Of a stretch of DNA of 58,730 bases, positions 32,861 to 40,968 are shown one piece after another. Under the pieces are notes generated by a model. The model was not told the origin of the DNA. It saw only the letters and a program-made list of their open reading frames with translations, and did not search any database. The DNA is from JBDTVS01 sp040007095 (GTDB taxonomy: Bacteria > Acidobacteriota > Vicinamibacteria > Vicinamibacterales > CAVVIG01). The stretch covers positions 1 to 58,730 of the forward strand of contig JBDTVS010000075.1 of NCBI GenBank assembly GCA_040007095.1, written 5' to 3'. How positions within the stretch are numbered: the first letter of the stretch is position 1; each line of letters opens with the position of its first letter. Position numbers and translations under genes: made by a program.

Positions 32861-33187
32861 CTAGGCGCCGAACGAGCTCCCGCAACCGCAGGACGTTTTG
32901 GCGTTGGGATTGTTGAACACGAACCCCTTGCTGATCAGGTTGGTGTCGTAGTCGAGAACCGTGCCGTTCAGAAAAAGCAGGCTCTTGCGATCGACATAAA
33001 GCTTCGCGCCCTCCGGGCCTTCGAACACTTCGTCGCCCGTACGCTCCTGCCGCTCCCACGCGAACGTGTAGCTCAGACCTGAACAACCGCCGCCCTTGAC
33101 ACCGACGCGCAGTCCACCGTCTCTGACACCCTGCTTGGCCATCAGCGTCCGGATCTTGCGCGCCGCCGTTTCCGTGATCTCAATCAT
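32861..33187 (-). CDS. iscA: A-type Fe-S carrier IscA
   Basis: A 108-residue A-type carrier from ATG 33187, which shares its A with the TGA of iscU (TGATG). The longer open frame beyond is the shadow of iscU. The three cluster cysteines are GGGCSGLSY near 35 and SCGCGSSF at the C-terminus near 100. MIEITETAARKI and LNGTVLDYDTNLISKGFVFNNPN are family-typical (second quoted in part). It transfers clusters from IscU to apo-enzymes. Confidence 0.95.
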   Translation of the reverse strand: MIEITETAARKIRTLMAKQGVRDGGLRVGVKGGGCSGLSYTFAWERQERTGDEVFEGPEGAKLYVDRKSLLFLNGTVLDYDTNLISKGFVFNNPNAKTSCGCGSSFGA

Positions 33188-33612
33188 CAGGCCGTCGGCT
33201 GCGCGTGCGTGTCGACGTTCTTCGCAGCCGTCCCTTGCTTCTTCTTGTAGTCCGTGATCGCCGCCTTGATGGCGTCTTCCGCGAGCACGGAGCAGTGGAT
33301 CTTGACCGGCGGAAGACTCAGCTCTGTTACGATGTCGGTGTTCTTGATCGCCAGTGCCTCGTCGACCGTCTTGCCCTTCAGCCATTCGGTGGCCAGACTC
33401 GAGCTCGCGATCGCCGAGCCGCACCCGAACGTCTTGAATTTCGCATCGTCGATGACGCCCGTGGTGGGATTCACCTTGACCTGCAGCTTCATCACGTCGC
33501 CGCATTCCGGCGCACCGACCAGACCGGTGCCGACGTTGGGATCTTCCTTCGGCAAGGAGCCAACGTTGCGGGGGTTCTCGTAGTGGTCGATCACTTTGTT
33601 CGAATAAGCCAT
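33187..33612 (-). CDS. iscU: Fe-S scaffold IscU
   Basis: A 141-residue scaffold on which IscS and Fdx build [2Fe-2S] clusters. Cluster ligands: C37 and D39 in GAPECGDVMKL, C64 in FGCGSAIASSS, C107 in KIHCSVLAEDAI. The HscA recognition motif LPPVK is intact at 100-104. The N-terminus MAYSNKVIDHYENPRNVGSL is typical. A palindromic repeat fills the 44-base gap after iscS. Confidence 0.97.
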   Translation of the reverse strand: MAYSNKVIDHYENPRNVGSLPKEDPNVGTGLVGAPECGDVMKLQVKVNPTTGVIDDAKFKTFGCGSAIASSSLATEWLKGKTVDEALAIKNTDIVTELSLPPVKIHCSVLAEDAIKAAITDYKKKQGTAAKNVDTHAQPTA

Positions 33613-33626
33613 TGCGTCTCCTCAAA

Positions 33627-33644
33627 GTCCGGCTTCAGCCGGAC
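33627..33644. repeat. Short palindromic repeat between iscS and iscU
   Basis: gtccggcttcagccggac is a perfect 8+2+8 palindrome followed by gctgcgtgcgtg. It lies in the iscS-iscU gap, next to the iscS stop. In mRNA it forms a stable hairpin. A degraded copy is inside hscA. Confidence 0.85.
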
Positions 33645-33656
33645 GCTGCGTGCGTG

Positions 33657-34877
33657 CTAGTTGACCTGCCACTGCATGGTCGACAGGTCCACACCTTCTT
33701 TTGCCAGTTCGTAGAGCGGCGACATCTCCCGCAGCCGGGTGACGACATGCGCCAGCTTGTCGGCGACGTAATCGACTTCCTCTTCCGTCGTCCAGCGACC
33801 GAGCCCGAAGCGGATCGATGAGTGCGCGAGATCGTCGCCGGCACCGAGCGCCTTCAATACATAGGACGGCTCGAGACTGGCGGAGGTGCACGCGGACCCC
33901 GACGAGACGGCCACGTCGTTGATGCCCATCAACAGCGATTCGCCTTCGACGTAGGCGAAGCTGATGTTCAGGTTGTGCGGCAGCCGATGTTCCATCGTGC
34001 CGTTGATGTAAATCTCGTCCAGGCTCTTGTGGAGTCGATCATTCAGGCGGTCGCGCAGCTTCAGCAGCCGCTCGGTGTCGCTCGCCATCTCCTGGTGACA
34101 GAGCTCGGCGGCCTTGCCAAAGCCGACGATCCCCGGCACATTGAGCGTACCGGACCGCATCCCGCGCTCGTGTCCGCCGCCGTCGATCAGCGGGGACAGC
34201 AGCACGCGGGGATTCCGGCGCCGGACATACAGGGCGCCGACACCCTTCGGCCCGTACATCTTGTGCGCCGTGATCGAGGCCAGATCCACCTTGAGTTCGT
34301 TGACATTGAACGGCACCTTCCCGACCATCTGCACGGCGTCGGTGTGGAACAGCACGCCCTTCTCTTTGGCGATCGCGCCAATCGCCGCGAGCGGCTGGAT
34401 CACGCCGATCTCGTTGTTGGCGGCCATGATCGTGATGAGGATGGTCTTGTCGGTAATCGCGTTGCGCAACTCGTCCAGGTTGATCAGACCGTCTTTCTGC
34501 ACCGGCAGATAGGTCACCCGGTAGCCGTTCTTCTCGAGGTGCTTGCAGGTGTCGATCACCGCCTTGTGCTCGGTGACCGCCGTGATGATGTGATTGCCCT
34601 TTTCCCGGTACATCTCGGCGACGCCCTTGATCGCGAGGTTGTCGGACTCGGTCGCGCCGCTCGTGAACACGATTTCCTTCGCGTTCGCGCCGATCAGATC
34701 CGCGATTTGCTTGCGCGCCGTGTCGACGGCTTCCTCGGCGGCCCAGCCAAACGGATGGTTCCGACTCGCGGCGTTGCCGAAATGTTCGGTGAAGTAGGGC
34801 AGCATCGCGCTCACCACCCGCGGATCCACGGGCGTCGTCGCGTGATAGTCGAGATAAATCGGGAGTTTGATGGCCAT
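33657..34877 (-). CDS. iscS: Cysteine desulfurase IscS
   Basis: A 406-residue PLP enzyme taking sulfur from cysteine and passing it to IscU and other acceptors. The PLP lysine is in SITAHKMYGPKG near 208, and the catalytic cysteine in VSSGSACTSASLEP near 330, whose long loop is the group I (IscS/NifS) type. IYLDYHATTPVDPRV is at the start. The gene follows iscR after about 71 bases and precedes iscU, as in E. coli. Confidence 0.97.
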   Translation of the reverse strand: MAIKLPIYLDYHATTPVDPRVVSAMLPYFTEHFGNAASRNHPFGWAAEEAVDTARKQIADLIGANAKEIVFTSGATESDNLAIKGVAEMYREKGNHIITAVTEHKAVIDTCKHLEKNGYRVTYLPVQKDGLINLDELRNAITDKTILITIMAANNEIGVIQPLAAIGAIAKEKGVLFHTDAVQMVGKVPFNVNELKVDLASITAHKMYGPKGVGALYVRRRNPRVLLSPLIDGGGHERGMRSGTLNVPGIVGFGKAAELCHQEMASDTERLLKLRDRLNDRLHKSLDEIYINGTMEHRLPHNLNISFAYVEGESLLMGINDVAVSSGSACTSASLEPSYVLKALGAGDDLAHSSIRFGLGRWTTEEEVDYVADKLAHVVTRLREMSPLYELAKEGVDLSTMQWQVN

Positions 34878-34948
34878 GGTTTTTCTCTTCGGCGGACACG
34901 CGGTGGGGCGTCCGCTCTACCCACGCCGGCCCTTCGGGCCCGGCCCTG

Positions 34949-35404
34949 TCACAAATTCGTATGTAGCACGGCCGACTTTGGTGGCACCTGCCCCGGCGGG
35001 TCCGACGCCAACTCGGCAATCGTGCATTCGCCAAGCGCCCTCAAGATCCGCTCTCGAACACGCCAGAGCGGATCACGCACGTTACACTTCGAAAACTGCT
35101 CGCACTGGCCGTCGTCGGTGGGCGAGCAGGCGGTCACCGTCACCGGGCCGTCGATCGCTTGAATCACGTCGGCGACCGTAATCTGCCTCGGCGGCCGGGC
35201 CAGTTGATAGCCGCCGCGCGTCCCCTGGTGCGACGCGAGCAAGGCCCGCCGTACCAGCCGCTGCAGCACCTTCGCCATCAACTCAATCGGGATGTCGTAC
35301 TGCTCGGCAATCTCCCGAGCACTCGACGACCCACGATCGCCGCGCAGGGCCAGATGTTTCATGGCCATCAGCGCGTAATCCGCCTTTTTTGAAAGCCTCA
35401 ACAT
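34949..35404 (-). CDS. iscR: Rrf2-family regulator IscR
   Basis: A 151-residue regulator from ATG 35404 (MLRLSKKADYALMAMKHLAL); the longer frame upstream would add 29 non-homologous residues. The winged helix covers about 1-75, with a recognition stretch ELMAKVLQRLVRRALLASHQG. The [2Fe-2S] cysteines are present as ACSPTDDGQCEQFSKC (C-x7-C-x5-C, slightly longer than the E. coli spacing). By analogy, cluster-loaded IscR represses the isc operon. I could not see a canonical IscR palindrome upstream. Confidence 0.93.
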   Translation of the reverse strand: MLRLSKKADYALMAMKHLALRGDRGSSSAREIAEQYDIPIELMAKVLQRLVRRALLASHQGTRGGYQLARPPRQITVADVIQAIDGPVTVTACSPTDDGQCEQFSKCNVRDPLWRVRERILRALGECTIAELASDPPGQVPPKSAVLHTNL

Positions 35405-35503
35405 ATCGGTGCGATCGAAATCCGACCGCCTTGGTCCGAGTTTAGCACAGGACACCCGAAACGGGGCGGATTCGGTCCAAACCAGCTTCACCTGCCGCCA
35501 GCG

Positions 35504-36985
35504 TCAGTACTTGGGCTGCGAAGGATCCACCTTGTCGATCCAATCGAGAATCCCGCCCTTCAGGTTCAAGACGTGCTTGAAACCGACCGAACGCAGGAAG
35601 TCGGCCGCCTTCGCGCTACGAGCCCCGCTCTTGCACTGCACGACGATCTCGTCGTCGGCATTGAGTTCGCGATAACGCGACGGGACATCGCCCAGCGGGA
35701 TCAACTGCGACCCCGCAATCCGATTGATCTGGTACTCGTTCGGTTCCCGGACGTCGACGATCGTCACGGCGTCGCCGCGGTCCAGTCGTTGCTTCAGCTC
35801 GACGGCAGAAATTTCAGTCGCGTTGTTCACAGTGGCCGGCTCCTCTGCGACAGGAAAAACCCCGCAGAACTGGTCGTAGTCAATGAGCGTGGTGACGGTC
35901 GGATGCGTCCCGCACACCGGGCAATCCGGATCCTTCTGCAGCTTCAGCTCGCGAAATCGCATGCGCAGCGCGTCGTAGATGAGGAAGCGCCCGATTAGCG
36001 GCTCGCCGATTCCGGCGATCAACTTGATCGCCTCGGTGGCCTGAATGACGCCGATAATGCCCGGCAGCACGCCCAGCACGCCACCCTCCGCGCAACTCGG
36101 TACCAGACCGGGAGGCGGCGGCTCGGGGTACAAGCACCGGTAGCAGGGGCCGTTCTTCGTCGCGAACACCGACGCCTGACCTTCGAACCGGAAAATGCTG
36201 CCGTAGGCGTTCGGCTTGCCGAGAATGACGCAGGCGTCGTTGGTCAGGTAGCGCGTCGGAAAATTGTCGGTGCCGTCGAGAATCACGTCGTACGGCTCGA
36301 ACAGTTCAAACGCATTCTCCGACGTCAGCGCGGTTTCGTACGTCTTCACCTCCACGTGCGGGTTGATCGCGTTCAGGCGATCCTTCGCGGACGCCAGCTT
36401 CGTGCGACCGACGTCCGGAGTGCCGTGGATAATCTGGCGCTGCAAATTGCTGAAATCGACGACGTCGAAGTCGACAATGCCGATGGTGCCGACACCGGCG
36501 GCGGCCAGATACATGGCGGCGGGCGAGCCGAGCCCGCCCGCACCGATGCACAACACGCTGCCGGCCTTGAGCCGTCGCTGACCGTCGACGCCGACCTCCG
36601 GCATGATCAGATGCCGGCTGTACCGCTTGACTTCGTCGTTGGTGAGCTGAGGAAGCTCACGATCGGTCTGAAGGCCGGTGCTCGGCGCCTCGGCATCGGT
36701 GGTCGCCGGCGCCCCGCCCGCCACCGACGGAATGATGCTGAGCGTATCGCCCGGCTTCACGGCTGTCTGCTCCTTCTGCAAGTACCTGATGTCCTCGTCG
36801 TTGACGTAGACATTGACGAAGCTGCGCAGCTTCCCCTGCTCGTTGTAGAGATGCGGCTTCAGCCCTGCGTGCTTCGTCGTCAGGTCCACGAGCAGCTCGC
36901 CGACCGTCGCGCCTTCGGCGTCGACGGCGTCTTTCTTATCGGTGTACGGCCGAAGCGGAGTCGGAATCAGAATTTTGGTCGCCAT
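35504..36985 (-). CDS. Sulfur-carrier (CysO/ThiS-like)-E1 (MoeB/ThiF)-rhodanese fusion
   Basis: A 493-residue triple fusion. Residues 1-91 are a beta-grasp sulfur carrier ending in an internal diglycine (SVAGGAP, Gly90-Gly91). Residues about 112-375 are an E1-like adenylyltransferase: nucleotide loop IGAGGLGSPAAMYLAAAGVG near 147, LDGTDNFPTRYL near 236, zinc cysteine pairs CYRC (281, 284) and CPVC (355, 358). Residues about 390-490 are a rhodanese with active Cys451 in VVQCKSGARS. The carrier would have to be adenylated and thiocarboxylated at its C-terminal glycine, which requires cutting after Gly91 or a trans-acting carrier. The neighbouring JAMM protease is the obvious candidate. It overlaps that gene by 50 bases. 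Confidence 0.93.
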   Translation of the reverse strand: MATKILIPTPLRPYTDKKDAVDAEGATVGELLVDLTTKHAGLKPHLYNEQGKLRSFVNVYVNDEDIRYLQKEQTAVKPGDTLSIIPSVAGGAPATTDAEAPSTGLQTDRELPQLTNDEVKRYSRHLIMPEVGVDGQRRLKAGSVLCIGAGGLGSPAAMYLAAAGVGTIGIVDFDVVDFSNLQRQIIHGTPDVGRTKLASAKDRLNAINPHVEVKTYETALTSENAFELFEPYDVILDGTDNFPTRYLTNDACVILGKPNAYGSIFRFEGQASVFATKNGPCYRCLYPEPPPPGLVPSCAEGGVLGVLPGIIGVIQATEAIKLIAGIGEPLIGRFLIYDALRMRFRELKLQKDPDCPVCGTHPTVTTLIDYDQFCGVFPVAEEPATVNNATEISAVELKQRLDRGDAVTIVDVREPNEYQINRIAGSQLIPLGDVPSRYRELNADDEIVVQCKSGARSAKAADFLRSVGFKHVLNLKGGILDWIDKVDPSQPKY

Positions 36986-37409
36986 GCAGATCGCCCTTCT
37001 CGAATGTGGTCCGGTCGTCTTTCAGATACCAGACGGTCATGTCTGTCGCGGCACCGGCAGCCACCGCCACGATGACGTAGGCGAACGTCGGCCACGCGTG
37101 ATCCAGATCGTATTGCGACGGCCGCGCCGGATGGTCGGGATGCGAATGATAGAACCCCAGCAAATCGGCGCCCAGCTCGCCGGCCCGCTGTTCGGCCAGC
37201 CGGTAGTCGGACGGTCGTACCAGAAACCTGCGCCTCGGCCCCTCTTCGGTCGTATTCGGCAGCGCGACGACCGCGCTCACCACGCCGTCTCGCCCGACCA
37301 TCGCGCCGCAACACTCATGCGGAAATGTCTCTTCCCCGTGACGACGGATCGCCGTGGCCACCTCGGGACCCAGCTGCAGCGCGTGATTCAAATCGGCTCC
37401 CTCAGGCAT
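36936..37409 (-). CDS. JAMM/MPN+ metalloprotease (Mec-like)
   Basis: A 157-residue protease with the full JAMM motif: Glu32 in FPHECCGAM, then H88-S-H90 in GFYHSHPDHPARPSQYD with Ser98 and Asp101. In Mycobacterium, Mec cleaves the CysO-cysteine adduct to free cysteine; in other bacteria such enzymes trim ubiquitin-like carriers. Its ATG lies within the last codons of cysM and its 3' end runs 50 bases into the fusion gene. The last 17 or so residues (GDLHGDQNSDSDSASAVHR region) are encoded by this overlap. Tight coupling of all three genes is likely. Confidence 0.93.
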   Translation of the reverse strand: MPEGADLNHALQLGPEVATAIRRHGEETFPHECCGAMVGRDGVVSAVVALPNTTEEGPRRRFLVRPSDYRLAEQRAGELGADLLGFYHSHPDHPARPSQYDLDHAWPTFAYVIVAVAAGAATDMTVWYLKDDRTTFEKGDLHGDQNSDSDSASAVHR

Positions 37410-38343
37410 CAGCGTCCCAGAACTTCTCGGTGAGGTATTTCGCCGCGCCGTCGGGAAATACCGACACCACGACGCCGCGCTCGAGCCGCTGTGCCACCTG
37501 CAGCATCACCGCCAGTGCCGCACCGGACGAGATTCCGACCAGCAGCCCTTCCTCGCGCGCAAGACGACGCACCATTTCGTAGGCGCGCTCGCTATCGACC
37601 CGCAAATCCTCGTCGGCGATCGACGGATCGTAAATGGCCGGCACCATGGCCGATTCCATGTGCTTCAGCCCTTCCAACCCGTGAAACGGTCCACTCGGTT
37701 GAAATGAAATCAGCCGGATGGACGGGTTGAACTGCCGCAGCCGGCGGCCAGTACCGACGAACGTCCCGCTGGTGCCGAGGCCGGCCACGAAGTGCGTCAA
37801 TCGCCCGCTGGTCTGTTCGATAATCTCCGGACCGGTGGTGTCGTAGTGCGCGCGCCAGTTGCCCTCGTTGCTGTACTGGTCCGGATAGAAGTACTTCCCC
37901 GGCTCGGCGGCGTGCAGCCGGCGCGCTTCGCGAATCGCGCCATCGGTACCCTCGAGCGGATCGGTGAGGATGAGCTCGGCGCCGAGCGCCCGCAGAATCA
38001 TCTTCCGCTCCGGGCTGGCGTTATCGGGCAGACACAGCTTGACCTGGTATCCACGCGAGGCACCGACCATCGCGTACGCAATGCCGGTGTTGCCCGACGT
38101 CGCGTCGATGATGACGCGACCAGGCGTCAGCGCGCCCGACGCCTCGCCGTCGAGGATCATGCGCGCCGCGGCGCGATCCTTGACCGAGCCGCCGGGGTTC
38201 TGCCATTCGGCTTTGGCCCAGAGCTCCACGCCAGGAGTCGCGAGCTCGAAACGCTGGAGACGAACGAGCGGAGTCCGGCCCACCAGGTCCAGAACCGACG
38301 CTCCAACCCGATCGGTAGTCCTTGATGCGATAGACACAGCCAT
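37402..38343 (-). CDS. cysM: PLP-dependent cysteine synthase (CysM-like)
   Basis: A 313-residue fold-type II PLP enzyme. The PLP lysine is K55 in NPGGSVKDRAAARMI, the substrate loop DATSGNTGIAYAM is near 80, the phosphate loop VAGLGTSGTFVGTGRRL near 186, and the serine in GISSGAALAVM near 272. O-acetylserine sulfhydrylase (CysK) and O-phosphoserine/CysO-type CysM share this pattern; the adjacent JAMM protease and carrier-E1 fusion favour the CysM type, using a protein thiocarboxylate. It is the first gene of the sulfur block; the promoter is probably in the 59-base gap to the divergent methyltransferase. Confidence 0.9.
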   Translation of the reverse strand: MAVSIASRTTDRVGASVLDLVGRTPLVRLQRFELATPGVELWAKAEWQNPGGSVKDRAAARMILDGEASGALTPGRVIIDATSGNTGIAYAMVGASRGYQVKLCLPDNASPERKMILRALGAELILTDPLEGTDGAIREARRLHAAEPGKYFYPDQYSNEGNWRAHYDTTGPEIIEQTSGRLTHFVAGLGTSGTFVGTGRRLRQFNPSIRLISFQPSGPFHGLEGLKHMESAMVPAIYDPSIADEDLRVDSERAYEMVRRLAREEGLLVGISSGAALAVMLQVAQRLERGVVVSVFPDGAAKYLTEKFWDADA

Positions 38344-38402
38344 GGGAAATATACGACCGAACTAGTCCGGATTATATCAACGCAGGGTATGCTGTCAAAA
38401 CC

Positions 38403-38999
38403 ATGTCGCGCCTCGTGCGCGTCGGCGGCTGGCTGTTCCGTCGGCGCACCTCGATTCCGATCCCCCTCGTGCTCGCCCTGATCCTCATCCCGGGCGCCAA
38501 CCCGTCTGGGGATTCGAGATTATTGACGATTGGATTCATCATCGTCGGCATTGGCGAACTGTTGCGCTTGTGGGCGGTGCGCCACATCGGCGTCATTTCG
38601 CGCACACGCAGCGACCGCCTGGGGCCGCTCGTCTCCACCGGTCCGTTCGCTTTCGTCCGCAATCCCCTGTACCTGGGAAACATCGCGCTCTGGGTCGGCT
38701 TCGCCGTCAGCGCGCACCTCGTTTGGCTCGTGCCGATCTTCATCGTCGTGCTCTCGCTCGAATATCACGCAATCGTGAGGTGGGAAGAAGAGCTCCTCGG
38801 ATCGCGGCGCCAGGACGAGTACCGCGAGTATGCGGCTCGCGTTCCTCGTTGGATCCCATCTGTCGGCGGCCGCCGTCCAGCGGCAGTCGACAATCCGTCG
38901 TCGCTAAACTCCTGGCCAGATACGTTTTTCAGCGAGCGCGGCACGCTCATCACGATTGCCGTCGGCTTCACCCTGATCTGGTTGAAAAATCACGCGTAG
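38403..38999 (+). CDS. Isoprenylcysteine carboxylmethyltransferase-family membrane protein
   Basis: A 198-residue membrane protein with four or five helices. The ICMT/PEMT-type SAM-binding region is GPFAFVRNPLYLGNIALWVG near 82 with the RNPLY signature, and ALEYH-like SLEYHAIVRWEEELL near 118 carries the conserved Glu-Glu. The real substrate in bacteria is usually unknown (lipid or thiol methylation). It is divergent from cysM. The C-terminal helix after about 170 is extra relative to short family members. Confidence 0.85.
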   Translation: MSRLVRVGGWLFRRRTSIPIPLVLALILIPGANPSGDSRLLTIGFIIVGIGELLRLWAVRHIGVISRTRSDRLGPLVSTGPFAFVRNPLYLGNIALWVGFAVSAHLVWLVPIFIVVLSLEYHAIVRWEEELLGSRRQDEYREYAARVPRWIPSVGGRRPAAVDNPSSLNSWPDTFFSERGTLITIAVGFTLIWLKNHA

Positions 39000-39179
39000 T
39001 CACGAGCCTCAAGGTAGTCGTCCTTCGACGTGAGAGCGCGCGTCGGCGTCCAGCCGCCCTGAGAGCGTTGGCTCGTGCACCGACCTGCCTGCCCGCTCGC
39101 GGCGCCGAGCGTCCATCCATGGAGACACGAGACAAGGTTTATGAACGCAGAAGGAACGTCTAGGACAGCTATCGCTCCA

Positions 39180-39824
39180 CTACCGTTTGGACGCGGTGGG
39201 AACTGGCTCGTTCTTGAGTGTCTGCCAGAGATACCACGACGCCACGGATCGGTACGGCCGCCACGCCTCACCGATCTTCGACACCCGCTTGGCGTCCGGC
39301 TTCTTGCGCAACCTGTAGAGCCGGTGCACCGCGTTGACGATGCCGAGATCGTCGACGGGCAGCACATCGGGGCGGTGAAGACGGAACATGAGGAACATCT
39401 GCGCCGTCCAGCGCCCGAAGCCCTTCACTCGAGTCAGTCGCTCGATCACCGCCTCATCCGACAACGCCTCGAGCTCATCGAGGATCAGCCGCCCATCCCC
39501 GATGTGCGCGCACAGATCTCGGAGGTAGCCGACCTTCTGACCGCTCAACCCGGCGGACCGCAGCGCCGCGTCCTCGAGGCTCGCGATCCCGGGTCCGGTG
39601 AGGACGGCTCCTTCCGGGAACAGCGCCAGGAAACGGCCGAAGATGGTCGCCGCGGCTTTCGTGGACAACTGCTGGCTGATAATTGAACCGACCAGGGCGT
39701 TGAGGTGATCGTGGCGCTGACGTGATGCGAGCCCGCATGGTCCGATCTGTTTGATGGCTTGTCCAAGCACCGGATCGCGGCGCATCAGCAGGCGGCGCGC
39801 GCGCTCATACTCAGCCGGCGTCAC
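39180..39824 (-). CDS. DNA-3-methyladenine glycosylase II-type (HhH-GPD)
   Basis: A 214-residue base-excision repair glycosylase of the AlkA superfamily. The helix-hairpin-helix runs LTRVKGFGRWTAQMFLMF near 134, followed by the catalytic aspartate region VLPVDDLGIVNAVHRLY near 156. The N-terminal LVGSIISQQLSTKAAATIF near 45 is the usual QQ motif. It lacks the N-terminal AlkA-N domain, so it resembles the short bacterial 3mA glycosylases. It would excise alkylated purines. No iron-sulfur cysteines are present, unlike MutY/Nth. Confidence 0.93.
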   Translation of the reverse strand: MTPAEYERARRLLMRRDPVLGQAIKQIGPCGLASRQRHDHLNALVGSIISQQLSTKAAATIFGRFLALFPEGAVLTGPGIASLEDAALRSAGLSGQKVGYLRDLCAHIGDGRLILDELEALSDEAVIERLTRVKGFGRWTAQMFLMFRLHRPDVLPVDDLGIVNAVHRLYRLRKKPDAKRVSKIGEAWRPYRSVASWYLWQTLKNEPVPTASKR

Positions 39825-39980
39825 AGGTGGACTCCGCCGCGCAGCCGGATCACGCGCATGTCATGAGACCGATTCGCCCAACCGCCAACCGGGCATCGAC
39901 CCGATCGCCGTGATTCTCCACTGCGTGCGCTCGCAGAACGCGACGGCGGGCCTGGCCATCCGGAGTCGCGAATTCGTGGA

Positions 39981-40739
39981 TCATTTCATGGAGGCGGTCA
40001 ACGCGACGTGCGCCCGCACCTCGATCAGCCCCGGCTCCACGGCTGTCTGCGCCGAGGCGCCCTCTGCCCGCATCATCATGCGCGGTACGACGACATCCGG
40101 TCGCGAATCCTCAATCCGGAGGATGCGATCGATGGATCGCCCGGCGCCGGACGCGGCCGCATCGGCGCGTCGACGTGCGTCAGCGACCGCGAGGCGCAGG
40201 GCTTCTCGTTCGATCGCGGCTCGATCCTTCAGATCGAACCGGATCCCACTGAGCGAGGTCGCGCCCCCCTGCACGACGGCGTCGGCCGTTTCGCCCGCCC
40301 GGGCGACGTCCTCGATTTTCACTTCGAGCGTGTTGCGGGCGACGAAGCCGCGCGGCGTGCGACGGCCGTTGTTGCTGTCGAATTCCTGTTCCAGCCACAG
40401 GCCGAGCGTGCGCACCGCGTCCTTCGGGATGCCGGCGGCCGCGATCTGCTGCTGCACGCCGGCCGAAGCCTCGGCATTCTGACGTTGGGCGTCACGCGGA
40501 GTGCGCGCGCGCGATTCGATCGACAGGGTGAGATACGCCACGTCCGGCGCACGGCTGATCGAAGCCTCACCGCCCACCACGACTGTCGGCACGGCGTTAT
40601 TCACGACGGCCGTCGATTCCTGGGCCGATGCCACGCCGGCCAGCGCGACTGTCGCGAGCAGGGCCGCGCCCAGACTGCGCCGACGCCCCGACTGCCGGAG
40701 TGAAACCTCGAGGCGCCGCGCCACGTTCTCGTCAAGCAT
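39981..40739 (-). CDS. Periplasmic SIMPL (DUF541) domain protein
   Basis: About 252 residues from ATG 40739; the open frame continues upstream only through the repeat at 40757. A signal peptide (SLGAALLATVALAGVASAQ) is followed by the SIMPL domain: VVGGEASISRAPDVAYLTLS near 52, QRQNAEASAGVQQQIAAAG near 83, SLSGIRFDLKDR near 164 and the C-terminal VRAHVALTASM. SIMPL proteins form secreted rings or oligomers and have been linked to stress and surface functions; the role here is unknown. Confidence 0.88.
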   Translation of the reverse strand: MLDENVARRLEVSLRQSGRRRSLGAALLATVALAGVASAQESTAVVNNAVPTVVVGGEASISRAPDVAYLTLSIESRARTPRDAQRQNAEASAGVQQQIAAAGIPKDAVRTLGLWLEQEFDSNNGRRTPRGFVARNTLEVKIEDVARAGETADAVVQGGATSLSGIRFDLKDRAAIEREALRLAVADARRRADAAASGAGRSIDRILRIEDSRPDVVVPRMMMRAEGASAQTAVEPGLIEVRAHVALTASMK

Positions 40740-40756
40740 TACTGCCGGGAGTATAG

Positions 40757-40914
40757 CAGCCCGTAGTGAAAGTCTGGCGTTGCACCGAGACCGGCGAGGC
40801 GCCCGTCCGGCCAGGCGCAACGACGCAGATTACCGGGAGTATTTGAGTGAGGAGTAACGCAGCCGGCGGGGATGCATCGCCGGTCGAATGCAGCCAGACT
40901 TTCAGCACGGGCTG
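40757..40914 (+). repeat. 160-nt structured repeat, intergenic copy
   Basis: A 158-bp copy between the divergent SIMPL and CoA-transferase genes. The left arm (40757-40784, cagcccgtagtgaaagtctg...) and right arm (40889-40914) are nearly perfect inverted repeats. The small stem GCGCC/GGCGC, core ACCGGGAGTATTTGAGTGAG and hairpin CCGGCG/CGCCGG are all present. The core starts 76 bases from the left end. The arm sequence differs from that of the 21822 copy. Confidence 0.85.
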
Positions 40915-40968
40915 ATCGCCAGCCTGGACGGCGCTCTGGCGCAGGAACCGGAGTACAGTTCTCTGTCG

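Noticed and set aside
40740..40820. N-terminal extension of the SIMPL protein
   Set aside because: The added residues are encoded by the antisense of the 160-nt element; the ATG at 40739 gives a proper signal peptide.
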